A stretch of 64,000 bases of DNA from Nitrososphaerota archaeon (GCA_009889515.1 WUQR01000139.1:930001-994000), one strand, 5' to 3'; positions 51,239-60,315 are shown, numbered from the stretch's first letter. Notes: generated from the sequence alone by a model not told the origin. A program made the numbers and translations.

Positions 51239-51571
51239 TCACCCTCCCAGCCTCGAGCCGCAACTAGTACAGTATAGCATGTCTGGCGCATTCTCCTTTC
51301 CACATTTGGGGCAAATCTTCAATGACGGTGAGCTGGCTGGAGTTGGAATCTTTTCTAATGTGGCTGACTTGACGAGAATCACATCCCCCATAGCTATTAT
51401 TTGGGATGAGGGTATTGCCTCTTCACCCCCTTCACCCGTCTTATCATATATCAGAACGATTTTCCCCTCCGGATCATAACCAATGTCCTTAACTTTTCCA
51501 AGCCTTACGGCGGAATCCGATATAATGTCTTTACCTACAATCTCATCCCTCCTGAAGTATCTCTTACTCAA
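51239..51571 (-). CDS. PRC-barrel protein with zinc ribbon
   Basis: A 110-residue protein. The N-terminal about 75 residues form a PRC-barrel-like beta domain (GKDIISDSAVRLGKVKDIGYDPEGKIVLIY). The C-terminal CPKCGKENAPDMLYCTSCGSRL is a zinc ribbon of the same type as in the coupled membrane protein. Archaeal PRC-barrel proteins have been linked to RNA processing and to cell division (CdpB), but this short version cannot be assigned. It is not a RING finger: only four cysteines are present. Confidence 0.82.
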   Translation of the reverse strand: MSKRYFRRDEIVGKDIISDSAVRLGKVKDIGYDPEGKIVLIYDKTGEGGEEAIPSSQIIAMGDVILVKSATLEKIPTPASSPSLKICPKCGKENAPDMLYCTSCGSRLGG

Positions 51572-51901
51572 AAATCATCCACCAACATCTTTACACCTCA
51601 TTGCTTCTGATCGGCGCTTATAAGCTTTAAAAAATACGTAAACTTCCCCCAGACAGTCTTATTTAGAGCACCGAGGTATATATGGTGAAGAACTGTTCCC
51701 GCAGCCTCCTTTATCTTCATGTTCTCTACAAGACCAGTCTTCCTGTCTATCCTCTGCTAGCCTGTCAGCTAAGGTGGACGATATTCCTATCGAAGGAGCT
51801 GACAGCACTATCACCGTGCCAAATTAATCAAAACTTACTTTCATTTAAATACAGTCTAAGTGTTGATCAATACTTAATAGATCCATTGAGTATATATACA
51901 C
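51572..51901. other. 330-nt intergenic region
   Basis: This gap lies between the divergent PRC-barrel and ACT-V4R genes. It contains a TATA-like GGTATATATGG near 51674-51684, a long stem-loop (51762-51805, listed separately) and A/T-rich text before the ATG at 51902. An open frame from 51682 encodes about 76 residues with no protein-like pattern and overlaps the next gene; I do not call it. Confidence 0.5.
51762..51805 (+). ncRNA. Candidate structured RNA: bipartite stem-loop
   Basis: A 9-bp outer stem (CTGTCAGCT with AGCTGACAG) encloses an asymmetric internal loop (8 and 4 nt) and a 5-bp inner stem (CGATA/TATCG) closed by TTCC. It lies about 80-120 nt after a TATA-like box and about 100 nt before the ACT-V4R gene. 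It could be a leader element, a small RNA or a protein-binding inverted repeat in DNA. The pairing is seen; the function is inferred. Confidence 0.35.
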
Positions 51902-52714
51902 ATGGTACGTAGGTTCGTTTTACCTTTCATCGCATCGATTCCCGATACGGAGTTAAGGAGCCTCTTCCTTGAGCTTAAGAATACACCAGGCGCACTTACT
52001 TCAGCACTTAATGTAATCTCCGCGGCAGATCTAAAAGTCCTCGGAATTGTCTCTAACATAGCGATGAATATTGACCAAACGTTACATGTGCTAATATTCA
52101 TCGATGTAAATGGATACACTGAGGATCAGCTAAACTTCTTCATAAAACTGATTGCGAAGAAGAAGGGTGTGAAGAGGATCAGAATGCATAAGCAATATCC
52201 GCCACATACATCAATCGCGCCATTCTATGACCAGCTAGGAGTATACGACCTTAGGGCTGTTATATTAACTGACAGCGAGCTCAGGGGACTACTACACGAC
52301 ATATATGCAAAGCTTGGTAAATCCTCAGCAGAGGCTCTCCTATACCATCTAGGCCAACCAATGGGAGCTTCAGATGCTCGATACATTAAAAAAATCTTCG
52401 TAGAGATGGGAAAGACAGAGCCTATCGAGATCATACCACTCATCTCTCTCGGCTGGTGCGGCCACATTGATATTGAGCAAACAGACGAAGGTACTTACAA
52501 AATCAAGGTTAAAGAACTCATCGAATGCCAATTACTCAAAGAAAGAATATTTGAACCAGCATCGCAGCTCATACGTGGATTCTTGGCAGGCTACATATCA
52601 GAGATAACTGGTGGAGAATGGGATGTCATTGAAGTTGAATGTGTAGCAAGTGGGTCAGAGTTATGCATGTTCGTCGCGAAGAGAAGGACAGGAAGTGCGG
52701 CCGCCGGGATTTGA
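51902..52714 (+). CDS. ACT domain - V4R domain sensor protein
   Basis: A 270-residue protein. The N-terminal about 95 residues look like an ACT-type ligand-binding fold (ELKNTPGALTSALNVISAADLKVLGI), the middle is helical, and the C-terminal about 90 residues match V4R (RGFLAGYISEITGGEWDVIE then ECVASGSELCMFVAK). V4R domains bind small hydrophobic ligands or metal in regulators and chlorophyll/isoprenoid enzymes. No DNA-binding motif is seen. Its last 19 nt run antisense into the tRNA-Gly gene, and the stop codon lies inside the T-arm region. Confidence 0.78.
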   Translation: MVRRFVLPFIASIPDTELRSLFLELKNTPGALTSALNVISAADLKVLGIVSNIAMNIDQTLHVLIFIDVNGYTEDQLNFFIKLIAKKKGVKRIRMHKQYPPHTSIAPFYDQLGVYDLRAVILTDSELRGLLHDIYAKLGKSSAEALLYHLGQPMGASDARYIKKIFVEMGKTEPIEIIPLISLGWCGHIDIEQTDEGTYKIKVKELIECQLLKERIFEPASQLIRGFLAGYISEITGGEWDVIEVECVASGSELCMFVAKRRTGSAAAGI

Positions 52715-52770
52715 ACCCGGGTATTGGGCTCGGAAAGCCCACGTCCTAGTCCAGGCTAGACCACGGCCGC
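52696..52770 (-). tRNA. tRNA-Gly (TCC)
   Basis: The minus-strand cloverleaf has acceptor GCGGCCG/CGGCCGC, anticodon arm TGGGC-TTTCCGA-GCCCA (anticodon TCC) and T arm CCGGG-TTCAAAT-CCCGG, with discriminator A. There is no intron and no encoded CCA. Its 3' end overlaps the end of the convergent ACT-V4R gene by 19 bp, and no oligo-T run follows directly, so its 3' end must be formed by processing or termination further on. Confidence 0.92.
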
Positions 52771-52869
52771 AGCCCCACTTTTCTCCTACAGAATCAAGCC
52801 ACTCATAAGTTTGTCGCACTTAGATTAGCCTTCTCTGGGCGAGGGGGATCGCAGGTCAATATTAACTGT

Positions 52870-53337
52870 TTACTCCTCTCTAGGTGTTGCTGTTTTTCTG
52901 AGCCTTACAGAGCTGTATACTATTGGGATATGGACCAGTAGAAGAAGTAGATATGTGAATCTGAATGGCGGGCATTCGAAGGGGCAACTTGGGCCAGTGA
53001 TGGGGGTTAGGCCGAAAAGGTACGCGGCAAACTCTGAAGGGGTTATGCCGATTTGTGGCCCCGTCAGCGGGTTCAGGATTAGAAATATTATTTTGAGGGC
53101 CCCCCAGATAGATAAGGCTAGGTATAAGCGCTGCCTCCTAGGCAGCAAAGCTATAGAAGCAATAAAAACTACATCAAGAACGACAAACCCTATTAAGCCA
53201 TATGCATGCCCTGTTTTCGGGTTATCCAGCCATAACAGCCCGTCAAAGGCAAGTATAAGTCCACCAAGTATAGCAGAGATGAGCAAAAATGTTAGAACAA
53301 TAACCTCCAAGCGCCTCAAGCTTACAAGAACACGCAT
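52870..53337 (-). CDS. Small membrane protein, unknown
   Basis: A 155-residue protein with four predicted membrane helices (for example VIVLTFLLISAILGGLILAF, LIGFVVLDVVFIASIALL). A loop with several Pro and two Cys (GPSCPFECPP, about residues 116-125) might bind a metal or form a disulfide. The ATG at 53337 begins MRVLVSLRRLEV. I do not recognise a family. It stands between tRNA-Gly and a divergent GT-C type gene and may belong to the same envelope module. Confidence 0.65.
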   Translation of the reverse strand: MRVLVSLRRLEVIVLTFLLISAILGGLILAFDGLLWLDNPKTGHAYGLIGFVVLDVVFIASIALLPRRQRLYLALSIWGALKIIFLILNPLTGPQIGITPSEFAAYLFGLTPITGPSCPFECPPFRFTYLLLLLVHIPIVYSSVRLRKTATPREE

Positions 53338-53509
53338 ATGAATAGGCTATAAGAATTGCTGTTCAACACAATTCCAACCTTCGAACCCCCCATCGAACTT
53401 GGCACTGCGGGAATACTGACGAGCTATAATAGGGCTGAAGTATCTCCACATAGGTGTCATTGTATTAAAGTATTATTTTTGAGATAGAAGTGTTGTACAG
53501 CTGGTTTAC

Positions 53510-54703
53510 ATGCGGCGAATAACCGCTGACAATCGCGTCACATTGTTTGCGGCGCTAATATTACAGGTTTTAGCCTTTCCCTTCACATCTCATGGCTATG
53601 ACCTTTTAGTCGCGTACGTGGCCGGCAAAAACGTGGCTGAGGGGAAAAGCCCTTATGATGGTGGAATTTTCCACAATCCATCATATCCATCTCATGTGCA
53701 AGGGATAGGAGAGACCCCTATATGGCCGCTATTTCTCGGAGCGGTCCACTACGCGTCCGGCGGAGACATATTCGTTTTTAATATCTTCATGAAAGTTCCG
53801 GTAATATTGGCTAATGTCTTTCTCTCCTTACTCTTGCTGAAGAGAGGATTGGGAAACCCCTTTTTCTATCTTACAAATCCGTTAATAGTTGCCATTAGCG
53901 TTTTATGGGGGAAGCCTGACTCTCTGGCTACAGTGATCGCTCTTTTAGCCCTATTCAGCAGGGTAAGGCCTGCTATATCCGCGATCCTTTTCTCTATCTC
54001 GCTGAACATAAAGCCGCTGGCCCTCGGGCTTGTACCAGTAGTTGCGGCATCACTCGGCCCTAAGAGAGGCATACTCTACCTGTTGCTAACCGTTTTACTC
54101 TCACTCTCCATCTTCCTAGCCCCCTTCCTATTGATGGGATGGAGTCTAGATACGCCGCTGGGAGGTGCTACCAGCTGGCTGCGACAGGTCGGAGGAGTGT
54201 CTCCACTCAACATCTTAGAATACTTCTATGGATGGAGTTACGGTGGCTATAGGCTCGATACAATCCCATTAGGCATTGTTTGGCTCATAGTTTTTTCTGC
54301 CGCATCAATACTCCTCTTAATCAAGGCACCCCTACATGAGGACAGGCTCTGGAGCCTCTCCCTCGCATATTCGTCCCTCTTCATACTCGGCCGGCCTCAC
54401 GTCTCTGAGCAAAACATCATCATGCTATTCGTTATGCTACACCTAGCCACCGGGAAGCCTGCAGGTCGAGTGTTATGGCTTACACTTTTGGCATACTCCA
54501 TACTCAACTTCTCTATTCCCCAGCTCCTATATCCAGTGTGGCCCAATGTTACAGTTGACCTGTATAACGCCACTTGGTTATTCGACGGGTACAGGCTCTT
54601 GGCTCGCTTTGCCGCGTCTACTGCTTTTTACTTTTATTATATCCGTGAAGTATACGGTGTAATGCGGGTTGAGGCTAACAGTCCTAGGTCTTTCAGCTAC
54701 TAG
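53510..54703 (+). CDS. Multi-spanning GT-C type glycosyltransferase-like protein
   Basis: A 397-residue protein with about 10 membrane helices. Features recall polyprenyl-phosphate-dependent mannosyltransferases (PIG-M/GT87-like): an early Asp in a loop (SHGYDLLVAY, AEGKSPYDGG), WGKPDSLATVIALLAL and SLNIKPLALGLVPV. It would transfer sugars from a lipid carrier on the outer face of the membrane. The substrate is unknown. It lies in an envelope-gene region, and its 3' end overlaps the next reading frame by 35 nt. Confidence 0.7.
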   Translation: MRRITADNRVTLFAALILQVLAFPFTSHGYDLLVAYVAGKNVAEGKSPYDGGIFHNPSYPSHVQGIGETPIWPLFLGAVHYASGGDIFVFNIFMKVPVILANVFLSLLLLKRGLGNPFFYLTNPLIVAISVLWGKPDSLATVIALLALFSRVRPAISAILFSISLNIKPLALGLVPVVAASLGPKRGILYLLLTVLLSLSIFLAPFLLMGWSLDTPLGGATSWLRQVGGVSPLNILEYFYGWSYGGYRLDTIPLGIVWLIVFSAASILLLIKAPLHEDRLWSLSLAYSSLFILGRPHVSEQNIIMLFVMLHLATGKPAGRVLWLTLLAYSILNFSIPQLLYPVWPNVTVDLYNATWLFDGYRLLARFAASTAFYFYYIREVYGVMRVEANSPRSFSY

Positions 54704-55373
54704 TCTGTTGTGGGGGCTTGCGTTTCTCCTCGATCCGCGCCTGACTGCCAACCCTACACTCCCACATCCAGTCATAATGCTTGTCATACACTTGTCCATA
54801 GGCATAGCACTCCTTTATCCCCCTGGGGCAACGCGTTGGGCGGGACTAGCAATGTGTGCTACTACAACTTACTATGCCTATATGGTGAAGCCGTTTGAAC
54901 CCATAGCAGAGCCCCAGACGGTTGGGATAGCGGCTCTGGCAGCATTTGTCACACTCGTATCTATTCAGAGAGTGTCCCGCCTCTCATGGGAAAAATCGTG
55001 GCTCGCTGGGATGATGGGACTACTTTTTAGGGGTGGTATAGCCTACCCGTTTCTAGAGTGGGGCCTGGATGCCTACAGAAATCCAGCACACTTTAAGCAA
55101 TACATTTCTGGGAATATTCCAGCCCTCGTCTTCTCTTCCCTCTTTGGACTAGACACCACTGTTTTTCTCATCTTCGCTGTCGAGTTAGGTTTGGCCGTGA
55201 TGATTATCTCCGGGAAGCTGAATAGGATTACAGGGATAACCTCAGCAGTGTTACTCACCCTTTTCGCAGTAGTTGCGAGCTACCCACTGGCTCTTCCACA
55301 GAACATAGCTCTCATAGCGGCCTCTCTAGAATATGCTAGGCTTGGGAATAAACTAGTTATTTCATCGACTTAA
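54669..55373 (+). CDS. Membrane protein (DoxX-like appearance)
   Basis: A protein of up to 234 residues with about six hydrophobic segments. The second half (GMMGLLFRGGIAYPFLEWGLDAYRNP then DTTVFLIFAVELGLAVMIISGKLNRITG) resembles DoxX/SURF4-like quinol or redox membrane subunits, with EWGLDAYRNP where DoxX proteins place R-x-x-x-G-x-x-F. The TTG at 54669 overlaps the preceding gene by 35 nt; a later start is possible. It may work with the DoxX-like protein at 60316. Confidence 0.6.
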   Translation: MRLTVLGLSATSLLWGLAFLLDPRLTANPTLPHPVIMLVIHLSIGIALLYPPGATRWAGLAMCATTTYYAYMVKPFEPIAEPQTVGIAALAAFVTLVSIQRVSRLSWEKSWLAGMMGLLFRGGIAYPFLEWGLDAYRNPAHFKQYISGNIPALVFSSLFGLDTTVFLIFAVELGLAVMIISGKLNRITGITSAVLLTLFAVVASYPLALPQNIALIAASLEYARLGNKLVISST

Positions 55374-56724
55374 ACCTCCAATCTGTATAGAACTCGTAAG
55401 GCTTGAATAGCCAGTATAGTGGGCCTAGTTTCCTCCGCATCCTCCAGTGAAATCGCGCCTTCCATATACCGTACTTGAGCTTCATAAGTGAAAACTCGTG
55501 TTTAAACAGTAGCTTGTGATCCCAACCATGAATGGGTTTCTCCCACTCGAATGTATCCATCTTATCCTTGACCCTGTCATATAGACCTGTTCCGGGGAGA
55601 GGATATGGTATAGTCATGCTGAAATAGTCGAGTGGTAGAGACGAGGCAAGCTTTATTGTTTTTAACATAGTTTCATTGTTTTCTCCTGGATAACCCAGTA
55701 TGAAGAAAGCCCCCACTTTAATTCCCGCACCCTTCGCAGCTTTAACTGCAGACACCGACTGTGAAACCTTAATCCTCTTATTCATCAATTTGTTGAGAAC
55801 GTAATCGTCACCTGATTCTAAACCGAATATTACCTTATAGCACCCAGCCTTTCTCAACTTCCTAGCTAACTCAGAATCGAATAGGTCTACTCTAGAGAGG
55901 CACTCCCATTCAATGTCGATTCCGCGTCCAACTATCTCATCACATAAACGCATGACATGTTTTTTATCTACTATGAAGATCTCATCAGCAAACCATATTC
56001 TATCGTATCTCCACTTGTATCGTATCTCTTCCATCTCCTCGGCTATATTCGCTGGAGACCTATGTCTATACACCCTGCCGTAATCCGGCCTCCAGCAAAA
56101 GTCGCAGCTGAAGGGGCAGCCCCTACTTGCGATCATTGACGTCATTGTGTATTTGTAGTTTCTCCTATAGTGGGCTTTGTATTTTTCATTGTCATAGAGT
56201 TCACGCGCGGGGAATGGAAGGATATCTAGGTTGTTGATCAACTGTCTCGGACCTGTAAACGACTTTTTGCCCCCGTTGAATCTACCATTTAACCACAGCC
56301 CCTTCACATTTCCTAGGTTGGATTCGCCTCTCCCATCAAGCTTCTCCAAGATCTCAGAGACACTTAACTCTCCTTCACCTTGGACAACTATGTCAAAATC
56401 GTCGAGAAAAATCTCGGGGTATGCTGAGGGCATGGGACCGCCTGCGATAACAACTTCGGCGGACTCTCTACACACTTTGGCAAGCTGCTTAGCCTGATTT
56501 ACCATTGAAAGCATGCTATAGATCCCCGCCACCCTAGGCTTGGCGGATTCTATCCTCCTCACCGCCTCATCCTGAGACAGAAAAGTGCAGTCTAGAATCT
56601 CCACCCTGTAGCCAAGCGTTTTGGCATAAGCCGCGATATAGCCTATACCAAGAGGGGGAAACTGCCAGTGCCTAGACCGGCCATCGTAAAAATATGGAAA
56701 GATAAGTAGCAGATCTACTCCCAT
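55357..56724 (-). CDS. B12-binding-domain radical SAM protein
   Basis: A 455-residue protein with an N-terminal cobalamin-binding Rossmann-like domain (PPLGIGYIAAYAKTLGYRVEIL, then VAGIYSML) and a radical SAM core with CPFSCDFCWRP (CxxxCxxC). Later text YPGENNETMLKTIKLA and PGTGLYDRV is family-typical. Members methylate or rearrange lipids, cofactors or natural products; in archaea some act on lipid tails. Given the envelope-gene setting, lipid or glycolipid modification is a plausible inference. It converges with the preceding gene, with 17 nt of overlap. Confidence 0.88.
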   Translation of the reverse strand: MGVDLLLIFPYFYDGRSRHWQFPPLGIGYIAAYAKTLGYRVEILDCTFLSQDEAVRRIESAKPRVAGIYSMLSMVNQAKQLAKVCRESAEVVIAGGPMPSAYPEIFLDDFDIVVQGEGELSVSEILEKLDGRGESNLGNVKGLWLNGRFNGGKKSFTGPRQLINNLDILPFPARELYDNEKYKAHYRRNYKYTMTSMIASRGCPFSCDFCWRPDYGRVYRHRSPANIAEEMEEIRYKWRYDRIWFADEIFIVDKKHVMRLCDEIVGRGIDIEWECLSRVDLFDSELARKLRKAGCYKVIFGLESGDDYVLNKLMNKRIKVSQSVSAVKAAKGAGIKVGAFFILGYPGENNETMLKTIKLASSLPLDYFSMTIPYPLPGTGLYDRVKDKMDTFEWEKPIHGWDHKLLFKHEFSLMKLKYGIWKARFHWRMRRKLGPLYWLFKPYEFYTDWRFKSMK

Positions 56725-56757
56725 TGATACGCTGGGATCGCAATTAGCTTATAATAC

Positions 56758-57642
56758 TTGAATTATTACTCAATTATGCCACAGAAAATGATGATGGGGG
56801 AGCGGTCGATTCATCTTGGCGGCAATATCTACGCTTACATGCTTCCAAGAGGTGGAGATGAAATGGAGATTTCAGGGATTTGGCGGGGCCTAGGACTGAG
56901 GCTAGGGAGCCTCGATCTGGTGGGCGAGGGGGTTGGAATAGGAGGGCTCGTTGCGAGGAAGGGGGGAGTGACATATTTTCCCCTCCACTGCACAGACAAT
57001 GCATCCGGAGACACGCTCTCAAGATTATTTCAACTAAACGGTGTATCAAAGAAATACATTGGCCCCCTAGACGTGACTATGCTTCATCGAACTTTACGCG
57101 ACTACCTAGCGCCACACTACCTAGCTGGCTCGAACTTATCGAAGCTGTTCAGACTCTTAATGATTCTGCGTGGACAACTTGTTAAAACACGCTATCGTAG
57201 GGTAGATAGCATAGGGTCTGTGGAGGTTAGATATCGATTCCTAGACGACTATATTCTTGTAAGTCTTACCCGCGTAGAGGGTTCATGTGGGATAATAGTT
57301 GCGAATGAGTTTTCCGGTAGGATATTCGACAGAATGGTTATACATGGTAGGATGATAGTTCCTCCGCCTTGGGCGAGGTGCCATTCTAACAGAGTCACAC
57401 TGATTTCTAGCTTCCTTCCCGCTGCGATAACTGTGGAGCTGCCCCCGGGGTATGAGGTCTACGTTGGGCGGGAAGTTTTACCCCCTAGACTTGACTGGGC
57501 TGGGGTGGATATCTTCATGCCAGAAGAAAGCAAAAACATCAGCTACAAGATAACTGTCAGCAGAGAGCTCTATACTGAAAGTTCGGACAATACAATTTCG
57601 CATTTACCGCCTGACAATCGCGACTGGAAGCATAGCGAATAA
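56758..57642 (+). CDS. Soluble protein of unknown function
   Basis: A 294-residue protein that I do not recognise. It begins MNYYSIMPQK, with a second in-frame ATG at 56776. The sequence alternates hydrophobic and polar residues and looks beta-rich (SIGSVEVRYRFLDDYILVSL, EFSGRIFDRMVIHGRMIVPP). There is no signal peptide or membrane helix. Its 3' end overlaps the convergent membrane gene at 57604 by 39 nt. It diverges from the B12 radical SAM gene with only 33 nt between starts. Confidence 0.6.
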   Translation: MNYYSIMPQKMMMGERSIHLGGNIYAYMLPRGGDEMEISGIWRGLGLRLGSLDLVGEGVGIGGLVARKGGVTYFPLHCTDNASGDTLSRLFQLNGVSKKYIGPLDVTMLHRTLRDYLAPHYLAGSNLSKLFRLLMILRGQLVKTRYRRVDSIGSVEVRYRFLDDYILVSLTRVEGSCGIIVANEFSGRIFDRMVIHGRMIVPPPWARCHSNRVTLISSFLPAAITVELPPGYEVYVGREVLPPRLDWAGVDIFMPEESKNISYKITVSRELYTESSDNTISHLPPDNRDWKHSE

Positions 57643-58215
57643 CATTCTTGTAATCGCGTTCAGGCCATATGATATGGGGTCGCCTGAGTCCGGTAGCCTG
57701 TAGCCTAAAATCACCCATATGAGAAACGCTATTATCGAACATAGTAATATTGTTGAAGCGATTCTGATGTTTTTGCGCCTTGTCCAAGGTGTTAGGACGC
57801 CCAGATAGCTTGCCTTCAACAGAAACCACGGAATCGTTTGCGAATAAATAGCGGTCCAAGACGCCCATCCGTAAAAGGTCTCGCCCAACCCTGTAAACAT
57901 AAACTCGTATATCTCGAAAACTGCTAAAGTTGCAGCTCTACCTACTAAAAGCCCCAACACCATACCCTTAACACCACCAACCGCTCTCCACACATAGTAT
58001 GCAGTGCCTAAGATACCTAGGATGGCTGCGACGACTGTGAAGGGATAAATTGGCGAGCCATCATGAATGAAGACGATATTTCCAGCAGTATCCCTCGACA
58101 CTCTACCCAGAGAGGATATCGCCACGAAGTCATACCAGCTGAAAAGCACTATAGAGCTGAAGAGGTATAGCCCATATATCGCCCAAAATTTAGTAGAATC
58201 TAGATTGTATGCCAA
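57604..58215 (-). CDS. Membrane protein, unknown
   Basis: A 203-residue protein with 5-6 predicted helices (FWAIYGLYLFSSIVLFSW, YPFTVVAAILGILGTAYYVW, GMVLGLLVGRAATLAVFEIY). The start is a TTG at 58213-58215. I do not recognise a family. It lies between the GT2 synthase and the unknown soluble protein and overlaps the latter's end by 39 nt. Its last residues overlap in the region where both genes are AT-poor, so either stop could be misjudged, but both frames look coding. Confidence 0.6.
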   Translation of the reverse strand: MAYNLDSTKFWAIYGLYLFSSIVLFSWYDFVAISSLGRVSRDTAGNIVFIHDGSPIYPFTVVAAILGILGTAYYVWRAVGGVKGMVLGLLVGRAATLAVFEIYEFMFTGLGETFYGWASWTAIYSQTIPWFLLKASYLGVLTPWTRRKNIRIASTILLCSIIAFLIWVILGYRLPDSGDPISYGLNAITRMLFAMLPVAIVRR

Positions 58216-58289
58216 TTCGCCTTTTTATCCTCTTGGAGACATATACATCGTCGGACTACCCTTCTAACTGTTCCCAGTATGATCCCACC

Positions 58290-60200
58290 CTACCCCTCCA
58301 CTCCCCTACGCGCCCTTCCATAGAGCCTAATCAAGTAGATAAATGCTGCAAGCCAAAGTATAGTTAGGAGGAGTGAGATAGGGCTTATGAAGTAGAAGGG
58401 GGCAGCCTCCAGTATCTGTTCATAAATTGTACGCAGGCTGTCCTTGATCTGATCAATTCCCTGCTGGTACTCAGGAGTCCCCGCATCCATCCCAGATAGA
58501 CGTATTGCGAGTTCCCTCAACGTGTTTAAGTCCCGGCGTATCAGGGCGAAGTCAGTCCTTGGAGTTGGAAATAGCCATACTGGGTTTCCTGACTCGGGTA
58601 GAATTTTAAGCGACTCTTCGATATAACTTACAATTTCTCTCGCGTCTCCAGTAGACGCACCACGAAACACATATGCACTCGCAACGTCAAGCCTATAGTA
58701 AGTCTGGGAATACCCGTATACGATTCCTACTAGCGTGAGAGCCACCACCGCTATGATTAAGAGCTTCAATGCTTGGGGCCTCTTGGCTGGTTGACGCTTA
58801 TCTTTTGGAGCATGTCTTATTGATAACCAGCCTGCATAGATTAGTGAGCATCCAGCTATTAGGAGAAAGGGCATATATCCTATGAGGCCTCTCAGGATAG
58901 CGAAAAGCGCCGTGGCCACCAATAGAACTCCAAATGAAAGCTCGAAATAAGACTGGGTATCGAGTGGTAATACATAACGCTTATTACGCCAATCACCCTC
59001 TCCAAACTTCGGAGTCCTAGCAAAGCCTCTCTTTCTACCTATTAATGCTTCAATAACAGCTATCGAATTATTTACAATCATCGATGTTGTGAATACGATT
59101 AGGCTTGGGAGATATCTTATGCTACTGAATCCTGCGGTAGATACTAGTATGCCTGCAGTGAATAGTGTCCACGTAAGCGACAATACCGCGTTTCGGGGAG
59201 GTGAATATATGGACAATAGTATAGCTAGGGGTATGACTGATAGGACCATCAAGGACATCAGCTGTGGGATATGTCTGGTAAAGTGAAAAAAAGCCTGTAC
59301 CTTGACCCGCGCAGGAATCCCTGACTTTAGAATGGGAGCCAAATAATCTTTCGCCACCTCAATTGCACCATATGCCCACCTGTGCTGCTGCCTCTTGACG
59401 GCCTCCATTTGGGGTGGGATCTCCCCAGGACAGGACACATCCGGTATATAGATTAACTTCCATCCCTTGAGCTGCGCCCTAATGCTCGCCTCCAGATCCT
59501 CAGCAAGATATGCCCGCCAACCCTCAATGTCTTCCAGGCATTTTCTACGCCAGACACCGGCCGTCCCGTTGAAATTGAGAAAAAGACCGGCTGACGACCT
59601 AGCTCTCTGCTCCACTTCAAAATGTAGGTCGAGATTGATAGCTTGCCCTAATGTTAAGAAAGAATGGTCTCGGTTTAGATGCTCCCATCGAACCTGCACA
59701 CATCCTATCCTCTCATCGCTTAGCAAATATGGTAAGACATTCTTCAGAAAATCTGGAGCCGGTAAAAAATCAGCATCAAAGATCGCCACATACTCTCCCT
59801 TTGTTCGTTTTAGAGCTTCTTGTAGTGCTCCAGCCTTAAACCCGATTCGCCCCTCCCTTTTTACATGCAAGATCTCTACGGGGGAAGAGTTGTGTCGTTG
59901 CAATGTCCTCGCTATTATGTCTGATGTATCGTCATTAGAGTCGTCTATTATGATAACTTGGAGTTTGTCTGGGGGGTAATCGAGCCTGATCACTGCTTCT
60001 ATCAACCTCTCCGCCACATACCTCTCATTATAGATTGGAATGTGGATTGAGACAGGTGGCCATTCTGTCACTGTGGCCTTCGATGGGGTATAATTCTTGA
60101 AGAGGGCAACACCTGCTAAGTATAGATAGTTAATCAGATAAATTAGCATGGCTATACTAGAGGCCCATAGGGTAAGCGTGAGGAGCTGGTAGATAATCAT
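58290..60200 (-). CDS. Membrane glycosyltransferase, GT2 cellulose-synthase-like
   Basis: A 636-residue processive-type GT2. The cytoplasmic domain has VSIHIPIYNE, IDDSNDDT (UDP-binding Asp), IFDADFLPAPDF (DxD), an acceptor Asp in LAEDLEASIR and QQHRWAYGA (Q/RxxRW). It is flanked by one or two N-terminal and several C-terminal membrane helices. A further hydrophobic pair encloses an extracytoplasmic region (about residues 495-605). It likely makes or exports a polysaccharide or glycolipid. The extra C-terminal domain is unusual for plain cellulose synthase. Confidence 0.88.
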   Translation of the reverse strand: MIIYQLLTLTLWASSIAMLIYLINYLYLAGVALFKNYTPSKATVTEWPPVSIHIPIYNERYVAERLIEAVIRLDYPPDKLQVIIIDDSNDDTSDIIARTLQRHNSSPVEILHVKREGRIGFKAGALQEALKRTKGEYVAIFDADFLPAPDFLKNVLPYLLSDERIGCVQVRWEHLNRDHSFLTLGQAINLDLHFEVEQRARSSAGLFLNFNGTAGVWRRKCLEDIEGWRAYLAEDLEASIRAQLKGWKLIYIPDVSCPGEIPPQMEAVKRQQHRWAYGAIEVAKDYLAPILKSGIPARVKVQAFFHFTRHIPQLMSLMVLSVIPLAILLSIYSPPRNAVLSLTWTLFTAGILVSTAGFSSIRYLPSLIVFTTSMIVNNSIAVIEALIGRKRGFARTPKFGEGDWRNKRYVLPLDTQSYFELSFGVLLVATALFAILRGLIGYMPFLLIAGCSLIYAGWLSIRHAPKDKRQPAKRPQALKLLIIAVVALTLVGIVYGYSQTYYRLDVASAYVFRGASTGDAREIVSYIEESLKILPESGNPVWLFPTPRTDFALIRRDLNTLRELAIRLSGMDAGTPEYQQGIDQIKDSLRTIYEQILEAAPFYFISPISLLLTILWLAAFIYLIRLYGRARRGVEG

Positions 60201-60315
60201 GTTGTGAATCTCGCCTGAGGACCCTTTATAAAAATTGCTTAGCTACACCAAGCCATTTATAGCTCATAAATTCTTAATTATTCTTAAATAAGAATGGCGG
60301 ATAGCTGAATAAGAC

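Noticed and set aside
51239-51571. PRC-barrel/zinc-ribbon protein as the missing RING E3
   Set aside because: It has only two CxxC pairs (four Cys), which makes one zinc ribbon; a RING needs eight ligands, and the gene is 7 kb from the ubiquitin operon.
51682-51912. 76-residue open frame upstream of the ACT-V4R gene
   Set aside because: The composition is not protein-like, it overlaps the next gene and the candidate stem-loop, and it has no ribosome-binding site.
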